Assembly: GCA_947628335.1 (NCBI GenBank)
Contig: CANQZT010000087.1
Span: forward strand, 1 to 6,566
Length of the DNA: 6,566 nt
Reading direction: 5' to 3'
Source: an uncultured Clostridia bacterium
Lineage (GTDB): Bacteria; Bacillota_A; Clostridia; TANB77; CAG-508
A model generated the notes under the pieces. It searched no databases. It had not been told where the DNA came from and saw only the letters and a list, made by a program, of their open reading frames with translations. Made by a program: the position numbers and the translations under genes. This document shows, piece after piece, positions 1-4,633 of the stretch; position 1 is the first letter of the stretch, and every line of letters starts with the position of its first letter.

Positions 1-557
1 GCATATCTTCCCATAACTTCTAATACCATAATTCTATGATGTGTTTCTCCTGTTGTATGAAGTCTATCTATTGCTTCTGCAGCAACAGACACAGCCGTAT
101 TATATCCAAATGTAATATCTGTACATGCAACATCATTATCTATTGTTTTTGGTACTCCTATAACATTAATCCCTTTTAATGATAAATCTCTTGCTGATTT
201 TTGTGTTCCATCTCCACCTAATGTAAATACACAATCAAATCCATCTTCTTTTACATTTTTTATACATTGATCTGATAAATCTTTGTATACAATTTCTCCG
301 TTTTCTTCAACTTTATAATTAAATACATTCGAATTTGTTGAAGATCCTATAATTGATCCTCCTTTATGAAGAATTCCTGATGCTGTATTATACGTATCTA
401 ATTTTATATAATCATTATTTAATAATCCTTTATATCCTTCTATAAATCCATAACATTCTACATCATGTTGTTCTGCAGTCTTTACAATAGCACGAATTAC
501 AGCATTAAATCCAGAAACATCTCCTCCATTTGCTAGTATTGCTACTTTCTTTATCAT
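1..557 (-). CDS. 6-phosphofructokinase, N-terminal 185 codons (cut by window edge)
   Basis: Phosphorylates fructose 6-phosphate to the 1,6-bisphosphate in cytoplasmic glycolysis. Translating the minus strand from the ATG at 557-555 shows the PFK fold signatures: GGDVSGFNAVIR (11-22), GGDGT (114-118), PKTIDND (136-142, catalytic Asp140), TFGYNTAV (149-156) and MGR (182-184). With E. coli PfkA numbering offset by 13, Gly117 matches Gly104 (ATP type) and Lys137 matches Gly124 (Lys is typical of PPi enzymes), so this is the mixed G/K type; known family members of this type include ATP-dependent actinobacterial enzymes. The loop GGSIIGSST (66-74) has Thr where E. coli has Arg72. The phosphate donor cannot be settled here. 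The start is supported by AAGGAGAGG at 566-574. About the last half of the protein lies outside the window. Confidence 0.95.
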   Translation of the reverse strand, partial: MIKKVAILANGGDVSGFNAVIRAIVKTAEQHDVECYGFIEGYKGLLNNDYIKLDTYNTASGILHKGGSIIGSSTNSNVFNYKVEENGEIVYKDLSDQCIKNVKEDGFDCVFTLGGDGTQKSARDLSLKGINVIGVPKTIDNDVACTDITFGYNTAVSVAAEAIDRLHTTGETHHRIMVLEVMGRY

Positions 558-595
558 TTATAAAACCTCTCCTTCTATATTCAGATAACATACTT

Positions 596-623
596 ATTAT
601 ATCAATAATCGAAAGTTTTACAA
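596..623 (-). promoter_or_regulatory. Promoter of the phosphofructokinase gene
   Basis: Minus-strand -10 box TATAAT at 596-601, with TG one base upstream (603-604, extended -10). The -35-like TTGTAA is at 618-623, spacer 16 nt. The predicted start is near 589, giving a leader of about 30 nt that holds the ribosome binding site. The gene can therefore be transcribed independently of the rhodanese gene upstream of it. Confidence 0.6.
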
Positions 624-640
624 TACTTTTTTTCAAAAAT

Positions 641-994
641 TTATATATTATCAATTCCTCCTTCAATTTCATACACATTAGTATATCCCATTTTTTTAAG
701 AATTCCTTCTGCTTTTTTACTTCTACCTCCACTTTGACAATAAACAATAATTAACCCGTTTTTATCTTCTATCATATTTACTATTTTATTTTGTAGTTCA
801 TATATAGGTATACATATTGCACCATTTAAATGATATTCATTATATTCTTGTATACTTCTTACATCTAGTAAAATACCTTGTGTATTTTCTTTTAGTAATT
901 CTTTTGCTTCTATATAATTTATACTATTTCCACCTCTAAAAAATTGTGTTTTAATAAGATTCTTTATTTTATTTTTTAAATAATTTATTTTCAT
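641..994 (-). CDS. Single-domain rhodanese-like sulfurtransferase
   Basis: A 117-residue protein with one rhodanese domain after a basic N-terminal tail of about 25 residues. Visible signatures are LLDVRSIQEY (42-51; CH2A-like Asp44-Val45-Arg46), the active-site loop CQSGGRS starting at Cys86 with Arg91 (Cys-x4-Arg, the usual single-domain loop size), and the terminal EGGI motif (111-114). The Cys should carry a persulfide. Physiological roles of such proteins vary (sulfur transfer, thiosulfate or cyanide handling), so no specific pathway is claimed. There is no signal peptide, so it is probably cytoplasmic. The ATG at 994-992 is preceded by AAAGGAG at 1004-1010. That site abuts the T-tract of the terminator of the upstream gene, so expression depends on read-through or on a promoter inside that terminator. 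Confidence 0.92.
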   Translation of the reverse strand: MKINYLKNKIKNLIKTQFFRGGNSINYIEAKELLKENTQGILLDVRSIQEYNEYHLNGAICIPIYELQNKIVNMIEDKNGLIIVYCQSGGRSKKAEGILKKMGYTNVYEIEGGIDNI

Positions 995-1010
995 TTTTAT
1001 TATCTCCTTT

Positions 1011-1058
1011 AAAAAAAGATAGACTATTAATATATAATATTAATGGTCTATCTTTTTT
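1011..1058 (-). terminator. Intrinsic terminator after the XTP/dITP diphosphatase gene
   Basis: Stem 1018-1033 / 1037-1052 (16 pairs with one mismatch, 1025/1045) with a 3-nt loop, flanked by A7 (1011-1017) and T6 (1053-1058). Read on the minus strand it ends in a U7 tract. The symmetric A/T flanks would let it work in both directions; on the plus strand the odd pair is a U-G wobble. It begins 21 nt after the stop codon of the diphosphatase gene. Confidence 0.85.
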
Positions 1059-1063
1059 GTTAA
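1034..1063 (-). promoter_or_regulatory. Possible rhodanese promoter nested in the terminator
   Basis: Minus-strand TTAACA at 1058-1063 and TATTAT at 1034-1039, spacer 18 nt, each one base from consensus. The -10 box falls in the loop and loop-closing part of the terminator hairpin. The sequence is so AT-rich that chance is a real alternative, but no other promoter position is available between the terminator and the rhodanese ribosome binding site. Confidence 0.35.
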
Positions 1064-1078
1064 TCATTTAACTTACTT

Positions 1079-1663
1079 CTATTTTTCAACATTTTGTAAT
1101 AATCTTTCTTTTATTTTCTGTAATGCAATTTTTCTTGCACTTATTTGATTTTTTTCTTCTTGTGATAGCTCTGCTAAGGTTTTTCCATTTTCTAATTCGA
1201 AAATCTCATCAAAGCCAAATCCATTTTCTCCTCTTATTTCATTTGCTACAAATCCATCTATTGTTGCTATTTCACAAATCGTATTTTCTCCATCTGACAA
1301 AGCAATTGCAGTTGTATATTTTACCTTTCTATTTTCTTTTGGCTCACCATTTAACTTTTCTAATAATTTTAAGTTTCTTTCTCTATCTGTTCCCTTACAC
1401 CATCTTTTAGTCAATACTCCTGGAAATCCATTTAATATTTCTATCTCTATTCCTGAATCATCTGCAATACATTTTTTTCCTTCAAGTGATTTGGCAATCG
1501 TTTCAGCTTTTTTTATTGCATTTTCTTCAAAAGTTTCTTTGTCCTCATCAATCTCAATATCTATCCCCTTACTTTTAATAGAAACAATTTTAAATTCCTT
1601 TAATATTTCTTGTGTTTCTTTTATCTTTCCTTCGTTTCCCGATGCAATTATTATTTCTTCCAT
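1079..1663 (-). CDS. rdgB: XTP/dITP diphosphatase (RdgB/HAM1 family)
   Basis: House-cleaning pyrophosphatase that hydrolyses non-canonical purine nucleotides (dITP, XTP) to monophosphates and PPi in the cytosol; 194 residues, normal family length. Family marks: ASGNEGKIKE (7-16; Asn10, Lys13 and Glu16 of the NxxKxxE phosphate/metal motif), ADDSGIEIE (67-75; Asp68/Asp69 catalytic region), GFPGV (79-83), GFGFDEIF (148-155; the family usually has GFGYDPIF) and KTLAELSQEEKN (161-172). Two departures: the usual SHR near the C-terminus reads SAR (175-177), and the segment after PGV is LTKRWCKG instead of the common YSARYAG. The fold is clear, but nucleobase handling may differ. The ATG at 1663-1661 has TAGGAGA at 1671-1677. 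No convincing promoter was seen directly upstream. Confidence 0.93.
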   Translation of the reverse strand: MEEIIIASGNEGKIKETQEILKEFKIVSIKSKGIDIEIDEDKETFEENAIKKAETIAKSLEGKKCIADDSGIEIEILNGFPGVLTKRWCKGTDRERNLKLLEKLNGEPKENRKVKYTTAIALSDGENTICEIATIDGFVANEIRGENGFGFDEIFELENGKTLAELSQEEKNQISARKIALQKIKERLLQNVEK

Positions 1664-1702
1664 TTTCTAATCTCCTATTTAAATATATATTTTTTACTTT
1701 GT

Positions 1703-1734
1703 ATAAATAGCCTGCCAATAGGCAGACTATTTAT
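1703..1734 (-). terminator. Hairpin after the 72-codon gene
   Basis: Stem 1703-1716 / 1721-1734, 14 pairs with loop AATA. The only odd pair (1711/1726) is C-A on the plus strand but G-U on the minus strand, so the structure fits the minus-strand transcript ending at 1742 best. It starts 7 nt after that stop codon. There is no proper U-run after the stem (only the stem-end UAUUUAU), so termination may be inefficient and could feed the diphosphatase gene. Confidence 0.55.
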
Positions 1735-1741
1735 TTTGGGA

Positions 1742-1960
1742 TTACGCTCTATTGAGTTTTATCTTGATGCCATCCTCACTAATAATATAGTGATCTGTTA
1801 TACGTGCATTGGGTGGTACTGTTATATTAACATTCTTCATCCTTAGTCCACGTTTAGTCTCAATGAGCTGAGGCTTTCCAATCCACACTGCAGCTGGTCC
1901 TATCTGCCGTATATCTGGATTTAATCGTAATATGTCTTTAATGAAGTCTCTTTTTGTCAT
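1742..1960 (-). CDS. Small orphan protein, 72 aa, unknown function
   Basis: I do not recognise this protein. It is supported as a gene by a strong ribosome binding site (AAAAGGAGG, 1966-1974, 5 nt before the ATG), a consensus promoter (2004-2032) and a hairpin just after its TAA. The N-terminal 20 residues (MTKRDFIKDILRLNPDIRQI) look helical; the rest (GPAAVWIGKPQLIET at 21-35, then alternating hydrophobic and polar residues to LNRA) looks beta-rich. There is no signal peptide or membrane segment. Base composition is about 37% G+C by hand count against roughly 25% around it, with codons such as GCA GCT, CCG and CGG that neighbours avoid; this suggests recent acquisition, perhaps from a phage or plasmid. 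It is monocistronic and divergent from the structured RNA to its right. A defence-related or regulatory role is possible, but no motif supports either. Confidence 0.75.
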   Translation of the reverse strand: MTKRDFIKDILRLNPDIRQIGPAAVWIGKPQLIETKRGLRMKNVNITVPPNARITDHYIISEDGIKIKLNRA

Positions 1961-2003
1961 GTTTGCCTCCTTTTATATTTATGTCTTTGCATTAACTTTT
2001 GAA

Positions 2004-2032
2004 ATTATAATATTTTTACATAATAAAGTCAA
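2004..2032 (-). promoter_or_regulatory. Promoter of the 72-codon gene
   Basis: Minus-strand TTGACT at 2027-2032, spacer exactly 17 nt, TATAAT at 2004-2009. Only one base departs from the sigma-70/SigA consensus. The start is expected near 1997, giving a leader of about 37 nt with the ribosome binding site. No operator was recognised inside the boxes, but an inverted-repeat arm starts 4 nt upstream of the -35. Confidence 0.85.
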
Positions 2033-2035
2033 GGC

Positions 2036-2102
2036 TGTTGAATTGTACTAACTTAAGAATACATCATTTACATAGTAAAATCTTTTTGGATTATATTCAA
2101 CA
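2036..2102. repeat. Inverted repeat between two divergent promoters
   Basis: TGTTGAAT at 2036-2043 and its reverse complement ATTCAACA at 2095-2102. They lie 3 and 6 nt from the -35 boxes of the minus-strand (2027-2032) and plus-strand (2109-2114) promoters. A shared regulator could use these arms to co-control the 72-codon gene and the RNA. The arms are only 8 bp in AT-rich DNA, so chance is not excluded. Confidence 0.35.
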
Positions 2103-2108
2103 ATTTAT

Positions 2109-2137
2109 TTGACAAATTAATTTATTTTATGTATAAT
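2109..2137 (+). promoter_or_regulatory. Exact-consensus promoter driving the structured RNA
   Basis: Plus-strand TTGACA at 2109-2114, spacer 17 nt, TATAAT at 2132-2137: both boxes and the spacing match the SigA consensus exactly. The start is expected near 2144. No open reading frame with a ribosome binding site follows on this strand; the next element is a structured segment ending in a T-run, so the product should be a non-coding RNA. Confidence 0.85.
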
Positions 2138-2143
2138 TAACTC

Positions 2144-2262
2144 AATCAAACATACAATAATAGTAAAGCAATAGCTTTATTTATGATAAGTCCTTTATGT
2201 GCAAAAGCCAGCTCCATGCTGTGAGTATTTTTATACCTAGCCGTAAAGGGCTTATCTTTTTT
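2144..2262 (+). ncRNA. Structured small RNA of about 120 nt next to DUF3800 gene
   Basis: Predicted RNA from the consensus promoter to a T6 run at 2257-2262. Elements: a 5' hairpin (TAAAGC 2164-2169, loop AATA, GCTTTA 2174-2179); a long closing stem 2185-2199 / 2242-2256 of 15 pairs; and inside it two short hairpins (CAGC/GCTG 2209-2212/2218-2221 and GTAT/ATAC 2225-2228/2233-2236), giving a multi-branched fold. Two stem pairs (2191/2250, 2198/2243) are U-G on the plus strand and would be A-C mismatches on the minus strand, which supports plus-strand function. The stem region is about 39% G+C in a much AT-richer surrounding. The RNA is convergent with the DUF3800 gene and overlaps its last 82 nt in antisense. 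From memory, Rfam contains several DUF3800-associated RNA motifs; I cannot tell which class, if any, this matches. Confidence 0.7.
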
Positions 2263-3023
2263 ATATCAAATGGATTTTTTTTGTTATAAAAATTTTTCCA
2301 GCCTTTCTTATAATCATATAAATCTACAATTAATCCAAACTTTTCTTTTAAATAGTTATAATATCTCATATCATTTTGCAAAAAAGCTCTTTGTAGCGCC
2401 CAATTGCAGTAATCTACAATTTGTAAACAAACTTCTCCGGATGGTGTCTGTGGCAAAATCTTTTGAGTAGACTCAATTGTAGTATTTAATTTATTTTCAG
2501 TATAATATAAAGATTTTTGTATTGCTTTTTCTAATGGTTCTTGTCTTTTTTTACTTCCTCTAGTTGCAATATAAATATAATTATTATTAGATAAATGTAA
2601 TATATTTTTAAATAGATTTGTTATCAACGAATCATATAATTCTTGAGTATTACCATTAAACTTTTGAAATACATGGTCTGTTTTCCTTGCAATAACTATA
2701 TTACAAAAAAACGGCAAATTTTTTAATAATGTAAAAACTTTATATCTAACTTCAGGACAATCATCTTTTGCATGAAAAGCTATTCTTGTCTTTTTCATAG
2801 AAGGAATATCTTTTAAATATTCATCATTTAATATTTCATACTTTAATTCATTAATTTTTTTCCTTAAGAATTGTGGCTCAGTAGTTCTTATAAATCCCAT
2901 AAGTAATATTTTTGAAGCTCCATTTTCTTTTCCTACAATCCATTCACTCTTTCTATTATAGAACGTGGTATCTCCGGATTCATCTACAAAAAAATAATTA
3001 TCATTATATATATTTTCTTTCAT
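2181..3023 (-). CDS. DUF3800 domain protein, probable RNase H-like nuclease
   Basis: A 280-residue cytoplasmic protein. The N-terminal FFVDESGDTTF (11-21) is the DUF3800 hallmark, with acidic residues Asp14, Glu15 and Asp18. IAFHAKDD (81-88) gives the family's FHA-type His84 plus Asp87/Asp88, and QIVDYCNWALQRA (201-213) gives the conserved late Asp204. The pattern suits an RNase H-like metal-dependent nuclease, but no activity is established for this protein. It is the second gene of an operon, 28 nt after the DUF262 stop, with a modest AAAGG (3031-3035) before the ATG. The last 27 codons are antisense to the structured RNA, and residues 258-280 are coded by its stem-loop region; the tail (including TAWSWLLHIKDL) may be constrained by RNA rather than protein. 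Partnership with DUF262 and the RNA is inferred from position. Confidence 0.87.
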   Translation of the reverse strand: MKENIYNDNYFFVDESGDTTFYNRKSEWIVGKENGASKILLMGFIRTTEPQFLRKKINELKYEILNDEYLKDIPSMKKTRIAFHAKDDCPEVRYKVFTLLKNLPFFCNIVIARKTDHVFQKFNGNTQELYDSLITNLFKNILHLSNNNYIYIATRGSKKRQEPLEKAIQKSLYYTENKLNTTIESTQKILPQTPSGEVCLQIVDYCNWALQRAFLQNDMRYYNYLKEKFGLIVDLYDYKKGWKNFYNKKNPFDIKKISPLRLGIKILTAWSWLLHIKDLS

Positions 3024-3051
3024 TTTTTATCCTTTCAAACTTAATATATTT

Positions 3052-4227
3052 TTATATAATTGATATTCCTGATGGTTCATTTATTTCTTCACCGTTTTGT
3101 ACATAATATCCCAAGATTTTCATTCTATTTTTTACTCTTTCTCTTGTTTGAGCTCCTTTACTTATAAGAGCAATTGCTCTAAGTTCTTCTATAACTTTAT
3201 TTGAATAGCCTTTAAATTCTCCATTTAGCACTTCTGGGTTTGTCGAAAAAAATGCTGACAATTTTATATCTATTTTTTCTAATGCTTTTAACTTTTTTTC
3301 TGTTTGTGTAGTAAAGTCGATTATTCCCATTCCCATTAATAACATTAGAAATTTAACATATCTTTTCTTTATGTTATACAGAATAGTTTTACCTCTATAA
3401 TTATTTATAATTGAATTTATTTGAAATAATAAATTTTCTACTTCTTTTTCTCCATCAGTAATTACATCAATCGTTGTTACATATTTATTTATTACATTAT
3501 CTGGTGCTCCTAATGAAATTTTATTGTCTAACAAACCTATTATATTATAAAATAATTTATCAAATTCTTTTCTTTTATTATCAAATCCTATGATATGACA
3601 AAATTCATTTAAATCTTCTATTTTTTCTAGATATTTATCCATCTTTGAGTCAGTTAAAGAATGTAAAATTTCACCCGCACGTAATCTTTCTTGATTTTGT
3701 AAAAATCTAAAATACTCTGTAATATCTATATCTGTTGATTCTATTACTTTTGTAACAGATATATTGAATCCTTCAAATTTACCTTTTATTATAGATGGTA
3801 AATCTGAATATTTTAATTTAATTTTTCCCTTATTTTTTAATTTTTTTACTAATTTTTCAAATTCTGAATCTGTTCTTTCTCCATAAAAATTTTTAATTTC
3901 TTCTATTATTTTTCTAGAATATTCGCTATGTATCTCATATTTTCCTTCTATAAATTCATATATAGTTGTTAACCTCTGTTGCCCATCTACAATCTCTTGT
4001 TTTGCACCCTTTTCATTAGGTTCTTTTAATTGTCTTATTATTATATTGCCTATTGGATAACTCTTTATTATACTATATATTAATTTATCTTTAAAATCAT
4101 TTTTCCATATATAATTTCTTTGATATATTGGTCTTAAATCTAGTCCTCCATATTCCATTATTCTAATTTCTGTAACTAATGTCATAAGAGCATAAGATTC
4201 TAAAGCAAATTGTAAATTATTTCCCAT
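3052..4227 (-). CDS. DUF262 domain protein (GmrS-like, ParB/Srx fold), no HNH domain
   Basis: A 391-residue protein. The N-terminal third has the DUF262 signatures: IYQRNYIW (34-41), SYPIGNIII (56-64) and EIVDGQQRLTTIYEF (78-92) with the DGQQR core at 81-85. In GmrSD, BrxU and SspE this domain is linked to nucleotide hydrolysis and control of a C-terminal or partner DUF1524 HNH nuclease. Here residues of about 100-391 are helical and Lys/Glu-rich, and no His-x-x-Pro/HNH signature is visible, so nuclease activity would have to come from elsewhere, plausibly the DUF3800 protein encoded next. The ATG at 4227-4225 follows AAAGG at 4240-4244. It is the first gene after a consensus promoter with an inverted repeat around it. 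Stand-alone DUF262 proteins also occur outside known systems, so a defence role is inference. Confidence 0.88.
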   Translation of the reverse strand: MGNNLQFALESYALMTLVTEIRIMEYGGLDLRPIYQRNYIWKNDFKDKLIYSIIKSYPIGNIIIRQLKEPNEKGAKQEIVDGQQRLTTIYEFIEGKYEIHSEYSRKIIEEIKNFYGERTDSEFEKLVKKLKNKGKIKLKYSDLPSIIKGKFEGFNISVTKVIESTDIDITEYFRFLQNQERLRAGEILHSLTDSKMDKYLEKIEDLNEFCHIIGFDNKRKEFDKLFYNIIGLLDNKISLGAPDNVINKYVTTIDVITDGEKEVENLLFQINSIINNYRGKTILYNIKKRYVKFLMLLMGMGIIDFTTQTEKKLKALEKIDIKLSAFFSTNPEVLNGEFKGYSNKVIEELRAIALISKGAQTRERVKNRMKILGYYVQNGEEINEPSGISII

Positions 4228-4251
4228 ATTTTCTTTTTTCCTTTCTTATTT

Positions 4252-4285
4252 TTGACATCATATCATTTAATCAACAAAATGTCAA
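4252..4285. repeat. Inverted repeat bracketing the DUF262 promoter (candidate operator)
   Basis: TTGACAT at 4252-4258 and ATGTCAA at 4279-4285 form an exact 7-bp inverted repeat with a 20-nt spacer. One arm contains the -35 box; the other overlaps the first base of the -10 and the region just upstream of the expected start. A dimeric repressor bound here would occlude RNA polymerase. One arm must resemble TTGACA because it is the -35, so only the match of the second arm is informative. Confidence 0.4.
4257..4285 (-). promoter_or_regulatory. Promoter of the DUF262-DUF3800 operon
   Basis: Minus-strand TTGACA at 4280-4285, spacer exactly 17 nt, TATGAT at 4257-4262: full -35 consensus and one mismatch in the -10. 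The start is expected near 4250, giving a leader of about 22 nt with AAAGG at 4240-4244. This is strong enough for constitutive expression unless the flanking repeats bind a repressor. Confidence 0.87.
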
Positions 4286-4288
4286 CTA

Positions 4289-4347
4289 TTTTTATAAAAT
4301 TCTATTTATTTAATTAGCAAATATTAATGTTTTTATAAAATTCTATT
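4289..4347. repeat. 18-bp direct repeat, two copies 41 bp apart
   Basis: TTTTTATAAAATTCTATT occurs exactly at 4289-4306 and 4330-4347. The first copy ends 3 bp from the -35 box of the DUF262 operon, on its upstream side. The start-to-start distance of 41 bp is close to four helical turns, so both copies would face the same side of the DNA. On the operon's strand they read as A/T-rich UP-element-like blocks. They may be regulator sites, UP elements or a small tandem duplication. Confidence 0.6.
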
Positions 4348-4357
4348 ATAAATTCAC

Positions 4358-4386
4358 AAAAAAAAACTTCTTTCTTTAAGAATGTT
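4358..4386 (-). terminator. Weak hairpin with U9 tract, upstream of the DUF262 promoter
   Basis: Stem 4365-4372 / 4378-4386 (8 pairs, bulge at 4383, loop 4373-4377). On the minus strand it is followed by nine U (A-run 4358-4366). The stem has only two G-C pairs, but the U-run is long. It would be a second barrier between the radical SAM operon and the DUF262 operon. Confidence 0.4.
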
Positions 4387-4486
4387 ATTATTTCATTTTG
4401 AGCTGAAAAATAATTAGACTTTTTTATATATTTTATACTATTTACTTTTAATAACTTATGTCATACTTCCTTATATTTACATAAAA

Positions 4487-4515
4487 TTGACTTTTAGATA
4501 AAAATTTGGTACAAT
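4487..4515 (+). promoter_or_regulatory. Plus-strand promoter, divergent from the DUF262 operon
   Basis: TTGACT at 4487-4492, spacer exactly 17 nt, TACAAT at 4510-4515: one mismatch per box. The start is expected near 4522, right at the left arm of the hairpin 4518-4543. What it would transcribe is the start-less frame or RNA at 4521-4650. Its -10 abuts the T-run of the minus-strand terminator, so the two signals share DNA and chance resemblance is possible. Confidence 0.55.
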
Positions 4516-4633
4516 AAAAACTCCTGAACAGATTCAGGAGTTTCTTGCCGAACAAGTAGAGGCATTTTGTACCTTTATTTTAGGACGCAAGCGAATTGAA
4601 CGGGAAACTAATAAATTTTTAGGTAATATTTAG
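4502..4633 (+). pseudogene. Start-less coding-like fragment (C-terminal remnant?) or RNA
   Basis: Between in-frame stops at 4499-4501 and 4631-4633 the plus strand reads 43 codons without ATG, GTG or TTG. The peptide (including QEFLAEQVEAFCTFILGRK and then RIERETNKFLGNI) looks like amphipathic helix. Codons GCC, ACC, CGC and CGG contrast with the AT-ending codons of the neighbours, and G+C is about 38%. I cannot assign it to a family. Two readings fit: the 3' remnant of a horizontally acquired gene whose start was lost, or a structured RNA from the promoter at 4487-4515, because GC-rich islands in AT-rich genomes are often RNA. No clear plus-strand terminator follows. Confidence 0.4.
4516..4543 (-). 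terminator. Intrinsic terminator downstream of the radical SAM gene
   Basis: Perfect 11-bp stem 4518-4528 / 4533-4543 around loop CAGA (core ACTCCTGAA/TTCAGGAGT). On the minus strand it is followed by TTTTTATTGT. It lies about 120 nt after the radical SAM stop codon, and no closer strong terminator was seen. Read on the plus strand, the same hairpin would sit at the 5' end of the transcript from the promoter at 4487-4515. Confidence 0.7.

Noticed and set aside
505..747. Minus-strand open frame of 80 codons overlapping rhodanese and phosphofructokinase genes
   Set aside because: Out of frame with both well-supported genes and without family signatures or a start signal.
530..754. Plus-strand open frame of 74 codons opposite the rhodanese and phosphofructokinase ends
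   Set aside because: It lies antisense to two clear genes, is made of low-complexity Ser/Phe/Ile runs and has no ribosome binding site.
1610..1846. Plus-strand open frame of 78 codons across the diphosphatase start and the 72-codon gene
   Set aside because: Antisense to two genes with good start signals; composition is typical of a shadow frame.
2144..2262. The RNA as an IS200/IS605 end, TnpB guide RNA or retron RNA
   Set aside because: No transposase, TnpB or reverse transcriptase gene is present, and no second element end is seen; association with DUF3800 is the better fit.
4289..4347. Two identical 18-bp units as the start of a CRISPR array
   Set aside because: Only two copies, purely AT-rich, unit shorter than usual repeats, and no cas gene in the window.
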